DNA of 5,331 bases, taken from contig JACMMA010000671.1 in NCBI GenBank assembly GCA_014379275.1, forward strand, positions 1 through 5,331, read 5' to 3'. Shown here one piece after another: positions 1 through 5,231 of this stretch. Origin of the DNA: Armatimonadota bacterium. Lineage in GTDB: Bacteria > Armatimonadota > Armatimonadia > Armatimonadales > Armatimonadaceae. The position numbers and the translations under genes were made by a program. Numbering within the stretch: the stretch's first letter is position 1; the number at the start of each line of letters is the position of its first letter. Below the pieces are notes generated by a model that saw nothing but the letters and a program-made list of their open reading frames with translations, was not told where the DNA came from and searched no databases.

Positions 1-1
1 G

Positions 2-586
2 GCAAAAACAACGATCGATGCTTATGAATCGGCGTGCGGCGGGGCGGGATTGCCCGATGTAGACGCGGTGATTCTCAACTCATCGGGTTGCGGCGCATTT
101 ATGAAGGGATACGGACATCTGCTGGCACAGGATGCGCACTTCGCCGAACGTGCCGCCTCTTTCTCCGCGAAAGTCAAGGACATCAGCGAGTATCTGGGTA
201 CGCTACCGGGCGGCGTGCGCCCGATGCCGAACGCGCTGAATATCCGCCTGACCTACCATGATGCCTGCCACCTCCGGCACGGGCAGAGGATCTACGACGC
301 CCCGCGCCAGTTGCTCAAAGCGATACCCGGGGTGACATTCGTGGAAACGGTTGATTCCGATTTATGTTGCGGTTCGGCGGGTGTTTACAACTATCTGCAG
401 CCGGAGATGGCGCGCTCCTTACTGGATCAAAAAATCACCAATCTATTGGCGACGGGGGCGGATGTTGTCGCGACGGGAAATCCCGGCTGTCTCGCGTGGA
501 TCGAGCAGGGGATGTTTAAAGCGGGTGGCAAGGTACCACGAGTCGTCCACCCCATCGAGCTACTCGATAGGGCCTATAGCCGTTAG
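2..586 (+). CDS. glcF: Glycolate oxidase iron-sulfur subunit GlcF (C-terminal part)
   Basis: This is the last 194 codons of a gene that begins before the window; the frame is open to the left edge and ends at TAG. GlcF carries Fe-S clusters and, with the flavin subunits GlcD and GlcE, oxidises glycolate to glyoxylate and passes electrons to the membrane chain. The visible part is the cysteine-rich (CCG) region. Numbering from the first whole codon, I see SGCGAFMKGYGH with Cys30, YHDACHLRHGQ with Cys89, DLCCGSAGVYN with Cys122-Cys123, and GNPGC with Cys163. These match the second half of GlcF, about 400 residues in full, better than the short LutA/YkgE relatives. The N-terminal ferredoxin-like half is off the window, so the two 4Fe-4S sites cannot be checked. 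The methionine-like start at base 50 is only an internal TTG. The gene converges on the phosphoesterase gene with a 31-base gap. Confidence 0.88.
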   Translation, partial: AKTTIDAYESACGGAGLPDVDAVILNSSGCGAFMKGYGHLLAQDAHFAERAASFSAKVKDISEYLGTLPGGVRPMPNALNIRLTYHDACHLRHGQRIYDAPRQLLKAIPGVTFVETVDSDLCCGSAGVYNYLQPEMARSLLDQKITNLLATGADVVATGNPGCLAWIEQGMFKAGGKVPRVVHPIELLDRAYSR

Positions 587-589
587 GAT

Positions 590-614
590 TTTACCGCCCG
601 TTTCCAGCGGTGAA
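590..614. other. Hairpin between convergent genes
   Basis: In the gap between the convergent glcF and phosphoesterase genes, TTTACCGC (590-597) can pair with GCGGTGAA (607-614) around a 9-base loop. The stem is 8 bp with one G-T wobble. No T-tract follows on either strand, so it is not a standard intrinsic terminator. A role in ending either transcript is possible but unproven. Confidence 0.3.
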
Positions 615-617
615 CCC

Positions 618-1529
618 TTAATCGGGGGGGCAGTGTAAACTAAGGAAAGTGACTTCCGGGCGGCATAGCAATCGCGGACGGAGCCAGAACAGCCGCCACG
701 TCGGAGCGACGCCGATACCGCGCGTAATGTAAAGGCGAAAGCAGGCGGGAACGTCCCGCCCAGCGAGTATAGGGCGAAGCCGGTCCCGTTCGAAAAGCCC
801 TTGATCTAACTTTGTTCCGAGCGGATTTTGCGCTTTCAGCGCGCCCAGGAACGGAAGCCGCACCTGCCCGCCATGTGTGTGCCCGGACAGCATCAGGTCG
901 ACGCCCGCTTTCGCCGCCCGATAGACGATCTGGGGAGAGTGCGCTAAAAGGATCGTGAATCGGTCGTCCGGCACGTCCCGCAAGGCCATACAAAGATCGT
1001 CAAACCCGTAGTAGGGATCATCCACACCCGCGATCGTAATAGGAACGCCGCGCAACGTCAGGCCATCCGAAGCGTTGTTCAACATGCGAACGCCAGCCGC
1101 TTCCAGTCTCTGAACAAATCGCGCCGTCTCCTGGCGCGTTCCTTTGTGCTCCGCGTTTCCCAGGATCCCGAACGTCGGGACATCAGGGAAGATGTCGTGT
1201 ACCGCCGTTACGAGGCGCAAACTTTTCTCGGTGTCGCCGAAATAGTACAGGAAATCGCCCCCCCAGACGATAATATCCGGTCGCTGTCGGAGGTCGTGTT
1301 TCAGCAGTTCGAGGAGTCTGTCTTCGCGGCGCGTCCACGTTTGCACATGGGTATCGGCGAGAAACAATATTCGTAATCCGTCCAATTCGCTCGGAAGGCG
1401 CGGACAAAAGATTTCCGGCGTGGTTTGTTCCAGCCAGTACGGCTCGACAAACTGTGCCCACCAATAAACCAATCCAGCGAAGAGGGAACCACTCCCGGCG
1501 ACCCAGGCGATTTTTCGAATGTTTGACAT
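618..1529 (-). CDS. Membrane-anchored YkuE/YaeI-like metallophosphoesterase
   Basis: This 303-residue protein is a calcineurin-type phosphoesterase with a two-metal active site. Visible motifs in order are ADTH (Asp59, His61), GGD (Asp92), GNAEH (Asn125), AHSP (His197) and SGHTHGGQ (His217, His219). The C-terminal stretch RGIGVAPTWRLFWLRP followed by a short beta strand is typical of the YkuE/YaeI group. Residues 7-27 form one hydrophobic segment after a basic start, so the enzyme is probably anchored in the membrane with its catalytic domain outside the cytoplasm. Oddly, the usual GNH[DE] motif reads GNAE, losing the His that normally acts in catalysis, though a His follows at 128. The ATG overlaps the TAA of the upstream glycosyltransferase gene (TAATG) and has no Shine-Dalgarno sequence, implying translational coupling. 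The substrate is unknown; relatives act on phosphodiesters or lipid-linked phosphates. Confidence 0.85.
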   Translation of the reverse strand: MSNIRKIAWVAGSGSLFAGLVYWWAQFVEPYWLEQTTPEIFCPRLPSELDGLRILFLADTHVQTWTRREDRLLELLKHDLRQRPDIIVWGGDFLYYFGDTEKSLRLVTAVHDIFPDVPTFGILGNAEHKGTRQETARFVQRLEAAGVRMLNNASDGLTLRGVPITIAGVDDPYYGFDDLCMALRDVPDDRFTILLAHSPQIVYRAAKAGVDLMLSGHTHGGQVRLPFLGALKAQNPLGTKLDQGLFERDRLRPILAGRDVPACFRLYITRGIGVAPTWRLFWLRPRLLCRPEVTFLSLHCPPD

Positions 1530-2377
1530 TAAGCGGTGGGTGGCGCGGACGCGGTACGCAGATTATTTGCCCGGGAAGGTCGCAACCCTCGATGCGCCCA
1601 TCGGATTTTCACGAGATCGGCGATCATCTTCAAGCCGTGCAGCAGGTACTTCCCTTTAGAAGTAAATGCGGCGGCCCCTTCCTGATGCGCCCAACGAACC
1701 GGCACTTCCGCGACGCGATAGCCCAAACGACGGGCGACGAAAATCGCCTCTACGTCGAACGAGAACCCGTCAAGCGTACACCGTGAGAACAGGGAGCGGG
1801 CGGCTTCACGCGGGAGCAACTTGAATCCACACTGTGTGTCAACAATACCCGGTGTCGCCAGTACTTGTACCACGTTGTTGAAAAGTCTCCCTAATTTTTC
1901 GCGGTACCACGGCTGACGAACCAGCAAGTCCTTGCCCCGAATGTCGCGCGAGCCGATCGCGTAAATGACGTGTTCCGGTGCGGAATCCATCGCGGCTTCT
2001 AATTTGGACAGTTCCTCGATCGGGGTCGCAAGGTCCGCGTCCATAAAAAGAATCCGTTCGCCGCCCGCCCGGAGAATCCCGTACCGAACCGCGTACCCTT
2101 TGCCGCGATTGGCATCATACCCCAGCACCCGAACATAATCGGAGGCATCCCGGGCGACCGCCCACGCCGTCACGACTTCGGGCGTATTGTCGGACGAACC
2201 GTCATCAACGACAAGAATCTCGTAGCCGATACCACGCGCGTCCAGGTATTCCGTCGCGCCCGCGAGCGTTCGCTCGATGCGCATCGCTTCGTTATACGCC
2301 GGAATCACTACGGACAGCGCTATGATATTGTTCTTTGCTGCTTTGATGGCACCCGTGCCCCGTTCCAAATGGTTCAA
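1529..2377 (-). CDS. ALG5-like family 2 glycosyltransferase
   Basis: This 282-residue GT-A fold enzyme resembles dolichyl-phosphate beta-glucosyltransferase (ALG5) and its bacterial relatives, which move a sugar from a nucleotide donor to a polyprenyl phosphate. The motifs are VVIPAYNE (23-30), VVDDGSSDNT (56-65), NRGKGYAVRYG (90-100), the metal-binding DADLATP (Asp113, Asp115), SRDIRGKD (143-150), DTQCGFK (180-186) and DGFSFDVEAIF (203-213). There is no convincing membrane segment, so it probably works at the inner face of the membrane. The start is TTG: AGGAG (2383-2387 on the complement) lies 5 bases upstream, and no in-frame ATG is near. It is the first gene of an operon with the phosphoesterase. 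The actual sugar and lipid cannot be read from the sequence. The C-terminal tail after about residue 262 is Ala/Pro/Arg-rich and likely disordered. Confidence 0.88.
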   Translation of the reverse strand: MNHLERGTGAIKAAKNNIIALSVVIPAYNEAMRIERTLAGATEYLDARGIGYEILVVDDGSSDNTPEVVTAWAVARDASDYVRVLGYDANRGKGYAVRYGILRAGGERILFMDADLATPIEELSKLEAAMDSAPEHVIYAIGSRDIRGKDLLVRQPWYREKLGRLFNNVVQVLATPGIVDTQCGFKLLPREAARSLFSRCTLDGFSFDVEAIFVARRLGYRVAEVPVRWAHQEGAAAFTSKGKYLLHGLKMIADLVKIRWAHRGLRPSRANNLRTASAPPTA

Positions 2378-2382
2378 ATTTT

Positions 2383-2387
2383 CTCCT
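2383..2387 (-). promoter_or_regulatory. Shine-Dalgarno AGGAG deciding a TTG start
   Basis: On the minus strand AGGAG is followed by the 5-base spacer AAAAT and then TTG at 2377-2375. This is the best ribosome-binding site in the window and supports TTG as the start of the ALG5-like gene. The nearby ATG at 2393-2391 is out of frame. Confidence 0.7.
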
Positions 2388-2477
2388 GCTCATCCCACAA
2401 CGGCGCACCCCCTCAGGAGGCTGACCCCCCGCGATTCTACGTCCGTCGGCGACCGGATGCAAGCGTCAATTTAACTA

Positions 2478-2483
2478 ATTATA
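2478..2483 (-). promoter_or_regulatory. -10 box TATAAT for the glycosyltransferase-phosphoesterase operon
   Basis: The minus strand reads a perfect TATAAT here, preceded directly by TG. No TTGACA-like -35 sits at 16-18 bases. Transcription would begin near 2471 and give a leader of about 94 bases before the TTG start. The box lies in a short inverted repeat, CTAAT (2475-2479) and ATTAG (2485-2489), which could be an operator or chance in A+T-rich DNA. Confidence 0.45.
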
Positions 2484-2554
2484 CATTAGCCATCCGCCTG
2501 TTGGTTCCAGCCACCCAGCAGTCCGCACTTTAGCGATCGACAGACGTTACGCGA

Positions 2555-2560
2555 TACAGT
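2555..2560 (+). promoter_or_regulatory. Possible -10 box of a leaderless transcript
   Basis: TACAGT matches TATAAT at four of six positions and lies 7 bases before the ATG at 2568. If used, it would start transcription almost at the start codon, which would fit the lack of any Shine-Dalgarno sequence there. No -35 box is visible. This is weak evidence. Confidence 0.22.
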
Positions 2561-2567
2561 ATACGTA

Positions 2568-3074
2568 ATGCGTATTCGATGGACGAAAGCCGATAGATCG
2601 GGGAAGCCGGACGCCCTTGCTTGCTTTCGCGACGACGGCACCACAACGTACACGCGCCTTTCTCCGTTCTTTCCGCTCCACGACCTTCTACACTACGCCG
2701 TCGAAACAACGCTCGACTACCGCACAGCCTTCTGGGGCCTGATCGAGCAGGGGTGGGATTTAGGCAGTTTCGCCGAAAAGAACCCGGAAACCGGTAGGCT
2801 TGCGCGCGAGCTTCCCGCACAAGCCCTGCTCGCGGAAAATCTGGTCGGCTTCCTGCAACTTGCGGCAACCGGCTCCGTGTCTTCCGACCCGGACGATCTG
2901 TATCATTTTCTGAGTGCGCAATGGGACCCCATCCCGAACGAGATCTCGCCGGGAAGTCTCGCCATAATTCATTCCCGTTTCGCCGAACTGATGCAACGAT
3001 GGCAGCGGCTATCGCCGGGCGGCGCGATGGAGTTGTATTTTCCGGCATCCCTCCGTGCAAGAGGCGAGGATTGA
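2568..3074 (+). CDS. Uncharacterised protein with HDLLHYAVE motif
   Basis: The 168-residue product is predicted soluble, with no signal peptide or membrane segment. The first 32 residues look like short beta strands (RFRDDG-type turn with Thr and Tyr). Next comes the striking stretch FFPLHDLLHYAVE (34-46), in which His38, His42 and Glu46 are spaced H-x3-H-x3-E on a likely helix; this could bind a metal. It continues TAFWGLIEQGWDLGSF (53-68). I recall similar 'HDLxHYxVE' segments in hypothetical proteins of other bacteria but cannot name a family with certainty. The rest is helical and charged. ATG has no Shine-Dalgarno sequence. Its TGA overlaps the TTG of the next gene, so the two are very probably co-translated. 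The function is unknown; the metal site is inference from spacing only. Confidence 0.82.
   Translation: MRIRWTKADRSGKPDALACFRDDGTTTYTRLSPFFPLHDLLHYAVETTLDYRTAFWGLIEQGWDLGSFAEKNPETGRLARELPAQALLAENLVGFLQLAATGSVSSDPDDLYHFLSAQWDPIPNEISPGSLAIIHSRFAELMQRWQRLSPGGAMELYFPASLRARGED
3060..3064 (+). promoter_or_regulatory. Shine-Dalgarno AGAGG deciding a TTG start
   Basis: AGAGG lies 6 bases before the TTG at 3071, inside the end of the upstream gene. Together with the family-typical N-terminus MNYLSH it places the start at TTG 3071, rather than at ATG 2999 or further upstream. Confidence 0.6.
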
Positions 3075-3766
3075 ACTATCTTTCGCATCAGTACATCGCG
3101 CGATGCTTTCGATCTGAGCCAAGTGCCCCGCCTCTGTTCTTTGCCGGGAATCTGCTTCCCGACCTGCTTGCGATTTCCGGTGACGGGCGAATCCGTACAG
3201 CGGAAGGCTACAGCGGCGCACTTTCCGATGGGGTAAAACTCCATCTGCTGTCGGATAAACAGTTTCATGGCCTCCCGGCGTTCCGCGACGCGCAAGGGCA
3301 AGCGAGCAAACTACTGCTTTCTGCCCGGTGGGTAAATCCCCCGCACCGCCGCTTCTTCCTGGCGCACATCATGACCGAACTAGCCCTCGACGCGGCGATA
3401 CTGACGCGACACCCCGATCTACCCGGCGATCTGTACGACACACTCTCCGAATCGCTTGATGGCGGGCTTGTCGCCGAAGCCGAAATCCTGACGGGGCGGG
3501 TCCTGCCCAACCTGCAAAACACCATCCGTCGGTTTATCGAAAGTCGGTTTCTGTACCTGTACGCAACGCCGGATGGTTTGGCATCCTCGCTGGTTCGTAT
3601 CGGTCAGCGCGTAGGCGTTCCGAATTTCAAGGATCCGGGAGATGCGGCGACACTGGCGCATATCTTCAAGGATTTCTCAGAGGCTATCGCGCCACAAACG
3701 GACGATCTTTTGCGCATTTCCATCTCCGAATCGGGCGTAGAAGATGTACCTATTGTGGTACAATAG
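3071..3766 (+). CDS. Distant DUF479/AcpH-like protein
   Basis: Starting from TTG this gives 231 residues. The N-terminus MNYLSH, then GNLLPDLL (26-33), DGVKLHLLSDKQFHGLPAF (53-71) and FFLAHIMTELALD (95-107) follow the pattern of ACP phosphodiesterase (AcpH, DUF479) proteins: MNYLxH, GNxxxD, an LHxxxD segment, then a helix with acidic and His residues. AcpH removes the phosphopantetheine arm from acyl carrier protein. Candidate metal ligands here are Asp31, His58, Asp62, His66, His99 and Asp107. The match is distant: the classical second helix carries Asp-His where this one has Thr-Glu, so the same reaction should not be assumed. A different phosphohydrolase role is equally possible. The start overlaps the TGA of the upstream gene (TTGA), and the protein ends inside the clpS promoter. 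Its pairing with the HDLLHYAVE protein is the best functional clue. Confidence 0.68.
   Translation: MNYLSHQYIARCFRSEPSAPPLFFAGNLLPDLLAISGDGRIRTAEGYSGALSDGVKLHLLSDKQFHGLPAFRDAQGQASKLLLSARWVNPPHRRFFLAHIMTELALDAAILTRHPDLPGDLYDTLSESLDGGLVAEAEILTGRVLPNLQNTIRRFIESRFLYLYATPDGLASSLVRIGQRVGVPNFKDPGDAATLAHIFKDFSEAIAPQTDDLLRISISESGVEDVPIVVQ
3750..3766. promoter_or_regulatory. 17-base palindrome over the clpS promoter
   Basis: CTATTGT (3750-3756) and ACAATAG (3760-3766) are perfect inverted copies around GGT. The palindrome contains the extended -10 box and the stop codon of the upstream gene. A second, overlapping inverted repeat, TGTACC (3745-3750) and GGTACA (3757-3762), is also perfect. Either could be an operator; neither matches a regulator site I can name. 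Confidence 0.4.
3756..3764 (+). promoter_or_regulatory. Extended -10 promoter of clpS
   Basis: TGGTACAAT is an extended -10 element (TG-N plus TACAAT, five of six matches). There is no recognisable -35, as is common for extended -10 promoters. Transcription would start near 3771, giving a leader of about 43 bases before the clpS ATG. It lies within the last codons of the AcpH-like gene. Confidence 0.5.
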
Positions 3767-3813
3767 CCGCGAGCCAACGTGCTACATTTTTGTTCATCGG
3801 AGTCACCCGCGCT

Positions 3814-4161
3814 ATGCCTACCACAATCGATCGTCCCGATACTATTGAACGCCCCGGCATAATCACGCCGTCGCCGCTCGGTTTGCCGGGCTGGGATGAA
3901 TGGGAAGATGTTCGGGCCGGGGCGGATATTTCCGGCCCCTGGATCGTCATCCTTTACAACGACGACTGGCATTCTTTCGACGAAGTCATCGAAATTCTAT
4001 GCCGCGCGACCGGCTGTACCGAGGAACGAGCCACAGAGATTGCCTTCGAAGTCGATACCAAAGGTCGCGCCATCTGCTACGACGGCTCCCGCGAAGAGTG
4101 CGAGCGCGTCGCCGCGATTATCGCGACAATACGTCTTCAAGTGGAGACTGATAAGGCTTAG
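3814..4161 (+). CDS. clpS: ClpS-like adaptor of the Clp protease
   Basis: ClpS binds proteins with destabilising N-terminal residues and hands them to the ClpA or ClpC unfoldase for degradation by ClpP. The 115-residue product has a flexible N-terminus (1-41) and a ClpS core from PWIVILYNDDWHSF on. It aligns without gaps to Escherichia coli ClpS across the pocket: Asn49, Asp50 and Asp51 match Asn34, Asp35 and Asp36, and Phe55 replaces the gatekeeper Met40. The residue equivalent to His66, which contacts the substrate amino group, is Asp81 (VDTKGRA instead of VHxxGxA). The start chosen is ATG 3814, with GGAG 11 bases upstream; an in-frame TTG at 3790 has no ribosome-binding site. The gene has its own promoter and terminator, so it is probably monocistronic. 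No clp protease gene is in the window. Family assignment is firm; substrate preference may differ. Confidence 0.88.
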   Translation: MPTTIDRPDTIERPGIITPSPLGLPGWDEWEDVRAGADISGPWIVILYNDDWHSFDEVIEILCRATGCTEERATEIAFEVDTKGRAICYDGSREECERVAAIIATIRLQVETDKA

Positions 4162-4193
4162 TCCTCCGACTCGTCTCACCGTCGTAAGTCCCC

Positions 4194-4225
4194 AGGCTTG
4201 TATCAGAAATGATACAAGCCTTTTT
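4194..4225 (+). terminator. Rho-independent terminator of clpS
   Basis: AGGCTTGTATC (4194-4204) and GATACAAGCCT (4211-4221) form a perfect 11-bp stem with a 6-base loop (AGAAAT), followed by TTTTT (4221-4225). It lies 32 bases after the clpS stop. No A-run precedes the stem, so it should act mainly on the plus strand. Confidence 0.92.
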
Positions 4226-4271
4226 CGTGCGACTTTGACCGGTCTTTCTTCCGGTATCTGCCCGCCGCATC

Positions 4272-4280
4272 TGTTACAAT
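4272..4280 (+). promoter_or_regulatory. Extended -10 promoter of the second glycosyltransferase gene
   Basis: TGTTACAAT is an extended -10 element (TG-N plus TACAAT) of the same form as that of clpS. No -35 box stands at the right distance; TTGACC at 4235-4240 is too far upstream. The start of transcription would be near 4287, leaving a leader of only about 16 bases that contains the ribosome-binding site GGAAG (4289-4293). Confidence 0.5.
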
Positions 4281-4302
4281 CAGGGTACGGAAGACATAAA
4301 GC

Positions 4303-5121
4303 ATGATCAATAACAAAAGAGTCGTCGTTGTCCTGCCCGCGTACAATGCGGCAATGACGCTGGAAAAAACCATCTCCGAAGTGTCGCCCGGCGTCGTGGA
4401 CGAGTTTGTTTTGGTGGACGACCGTTCCAAAGACGAAACGGTTGAAGTCGCCAGGCGGTTAAATATTCCCTATATCGTACACCCCAAAAATCGGGGCTAT
4501 GGGGGGAATCAGAAGACCTGTTACAAAGAAGCGCTACGTCGGGGTGCGGACATCATCGTCATGTTGCACCCCGACTATCAGTACTCTCCCAAACTTATCG
4601 GTGCTATGTCCTGGCTGGTGGCATCAGATGAATTCGATGCTGTTCTGGGCTCCCGGATTCTCGGCACCACCGGCGCTTTGCAAGGGGGAATGCCCTACTA
4701 TAAGTATGTCGCGAACCGATTTCTGACCGCTGTCGAGAATGTTTTGCTCGGGATCAAGTTATCGGAGTATCACACCGGATACCGGGCGTTCAGCCGCAAG
4801 TTACTCGAATCACTCCCGCTGGAGGAAAACAGCGACGATTTTGTGTTCGACAATCAAATGCTGGCGCAGGCAACGTACTTCGGATTCCGGATCGGCGAGA
4901 TTTCTTGCCCGACGAAGTATTTCCCCGAAGCTTCCTCGATCAACTTCCGCCGCTCCGTGATTTATGGGCTGGGGGTCCTGGCAACGGCGTGGGAGTTCCG
5001 AATACACAAGTGGGGGCTGGCAAAGTCGCCGCGCTATTCGGATAATGGACGTCGCCTCGGCATCGGTGTAGAACCGACGCCTCCCGCCAATGTGGGTGAT
5101 TTGATGGGGTCTAACTCTTAA
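4303..5121 (+). CDS. Family 2 glycosyltransferase, DPM1/ALG5-like superfamily
   Basis: This 272-residue enzyme has a GT-A fold. Motifs are LPAYNAA (11-17), VDDRSKDET (38-46), NRGYGGNQKTCY (63-74), HPDYQYSP (89-96) in the place of the metal-binding DxD, GSRIL (116-120), YHTGYRAFSR (156-165), FDNQM (182-186) and CPTKYFPEASSINF (201-214). It likely transfers a sugar from a nucleotide donor, perhaps to a lipid phosphate; donor and acceptor cannot be told. No membrane helices are evident, unlike GtrB-type relatives. It is a different subgroup from the ALG5-like enzyme encoded on the minus strand. ATG has GGAAG 9 bases upstream and a dedicated promoter. The tail from about residue 243 is low in conserved features, and the last codons (from about Met268) are encoded by the inverted-repeat element that begins at 5105, so the natural C-terminus may have been altered. 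Confidence 0.88.
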   Translation: MINNKRVVVVLPAYNAAMTLEKTISEVSPGVVDEFVLVDDRSKDETVEVARRLNIPYIVHPKNRGYGGNQKTCYKEALRRGADIIVMLHPDYQYSPKLIGAMSWLVASDEFDAVLGSRILGTTGALQGGMPYYKYVANRFLTAVENVLLGIKLSEYHTGYRAFSRKLLESLPLEENSDDFVFDNQMLAQATYFGFRIGEISCPTKYFPEASSINFRRSVIYGLGVLATAWEFRIHKWGLAKSPRYSDNGRRLGIGVEPTPPANVGDLMGSNS

Positions 5122-5143
5122 GTTTTAGTTGTCCTGCCCGGAC
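5105..5143 (+). repeat. Left inverted arm of the 166-base element
   Basis: It is made of the perfect 14-base end, a 12-base T-rich spacer (5119-5130) and GTCCTGCCCGGAC (5131-5143), whose own ends GTCC and GGAC are complementary. It pairs with the right arm at 32 of 39 positions. Confidence 0.65.
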
Positions 5144-5147
5144 GGGG

Positions 5148-5162
5148 GCAACCTTACGTTGC
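5148..5162. other. Small hairpin inside the element
   Basis: GCAAC (5148-5152) and GTTGC (5158-5162) are perfect inverted copies around a 5-base loop (CTTAC). It lies just inside the left arm. No T-run follows. Confidence 0.3.
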
Positions 5163-5231
5163 ATCGTTGTTACCTGCGGTGCCTGGGAGTCTTGCTACAC
5201 CTGTCCCCGTACTGTTTTCCCGCGATTCGGC

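Larger units (their letters stand above)
2378..2567. other. Divergent intergenic region (190 bases)
   Basis: This gap separates the minus-strand glycosyltransferase operon from the plus-strand operon. It holds the Shine-Dalgarno site, a leader and a TATAAT box for the minus strand. In the leader a small stem can form from TCAG and CTGA around GAGG (2416-2427), flanked by C-runs on both sides. I see no open reading frame, tRNA or recognisable riboswitch here. Confidence 0.5.

Noticed and set aside
2530..3060. Minus-strand open frame of 176 codons opposite the HDLLHYAVE gene
   Set aside because: Its product is Arg/Ser/Gly-rich with no family motif, and it lies opposite a gene with conserved motifs and a coupled downstream partner. 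It is a shadow frame.
2921..3070. Longer N-terminus for the AcpH-like protein, starting upstream or at ATG 2999
   Set aside because: The family begins with MNYLxH, which fits TTG 3071 with AGAGG 6 bases before it; the extra residues are the out-of-frame reading of the upstream gene.
3790..3813. TTG at 3790 as the clpS start
   Set aside because: It has no Shine-Dalgarno sequence; ATG 3814 has GGAG upstream and gives a normal ClpS length.
3604..3972. Minus-strand open frame of 122 codons across the clpS promoter
   Set aside because: It runs opposite the AcpH-like gene end and clpS start and shows no recognisable features or ribosome-binding site.
4238..4255. ACCGG and CCGGT hairpin as a second terminator or riboswitch
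   Set aside because: The stem is only 5 bp with an 8-base loop and no T-tract; nothing else there resembles a known RNA.
3896..4306. Plus-strand frame of 136 codons overlapping clpS
   Set aside because: It is out of frame with the clear ClpS core, is Ser/Pro/Arg-rich, and runs through the intrinsic terminator.
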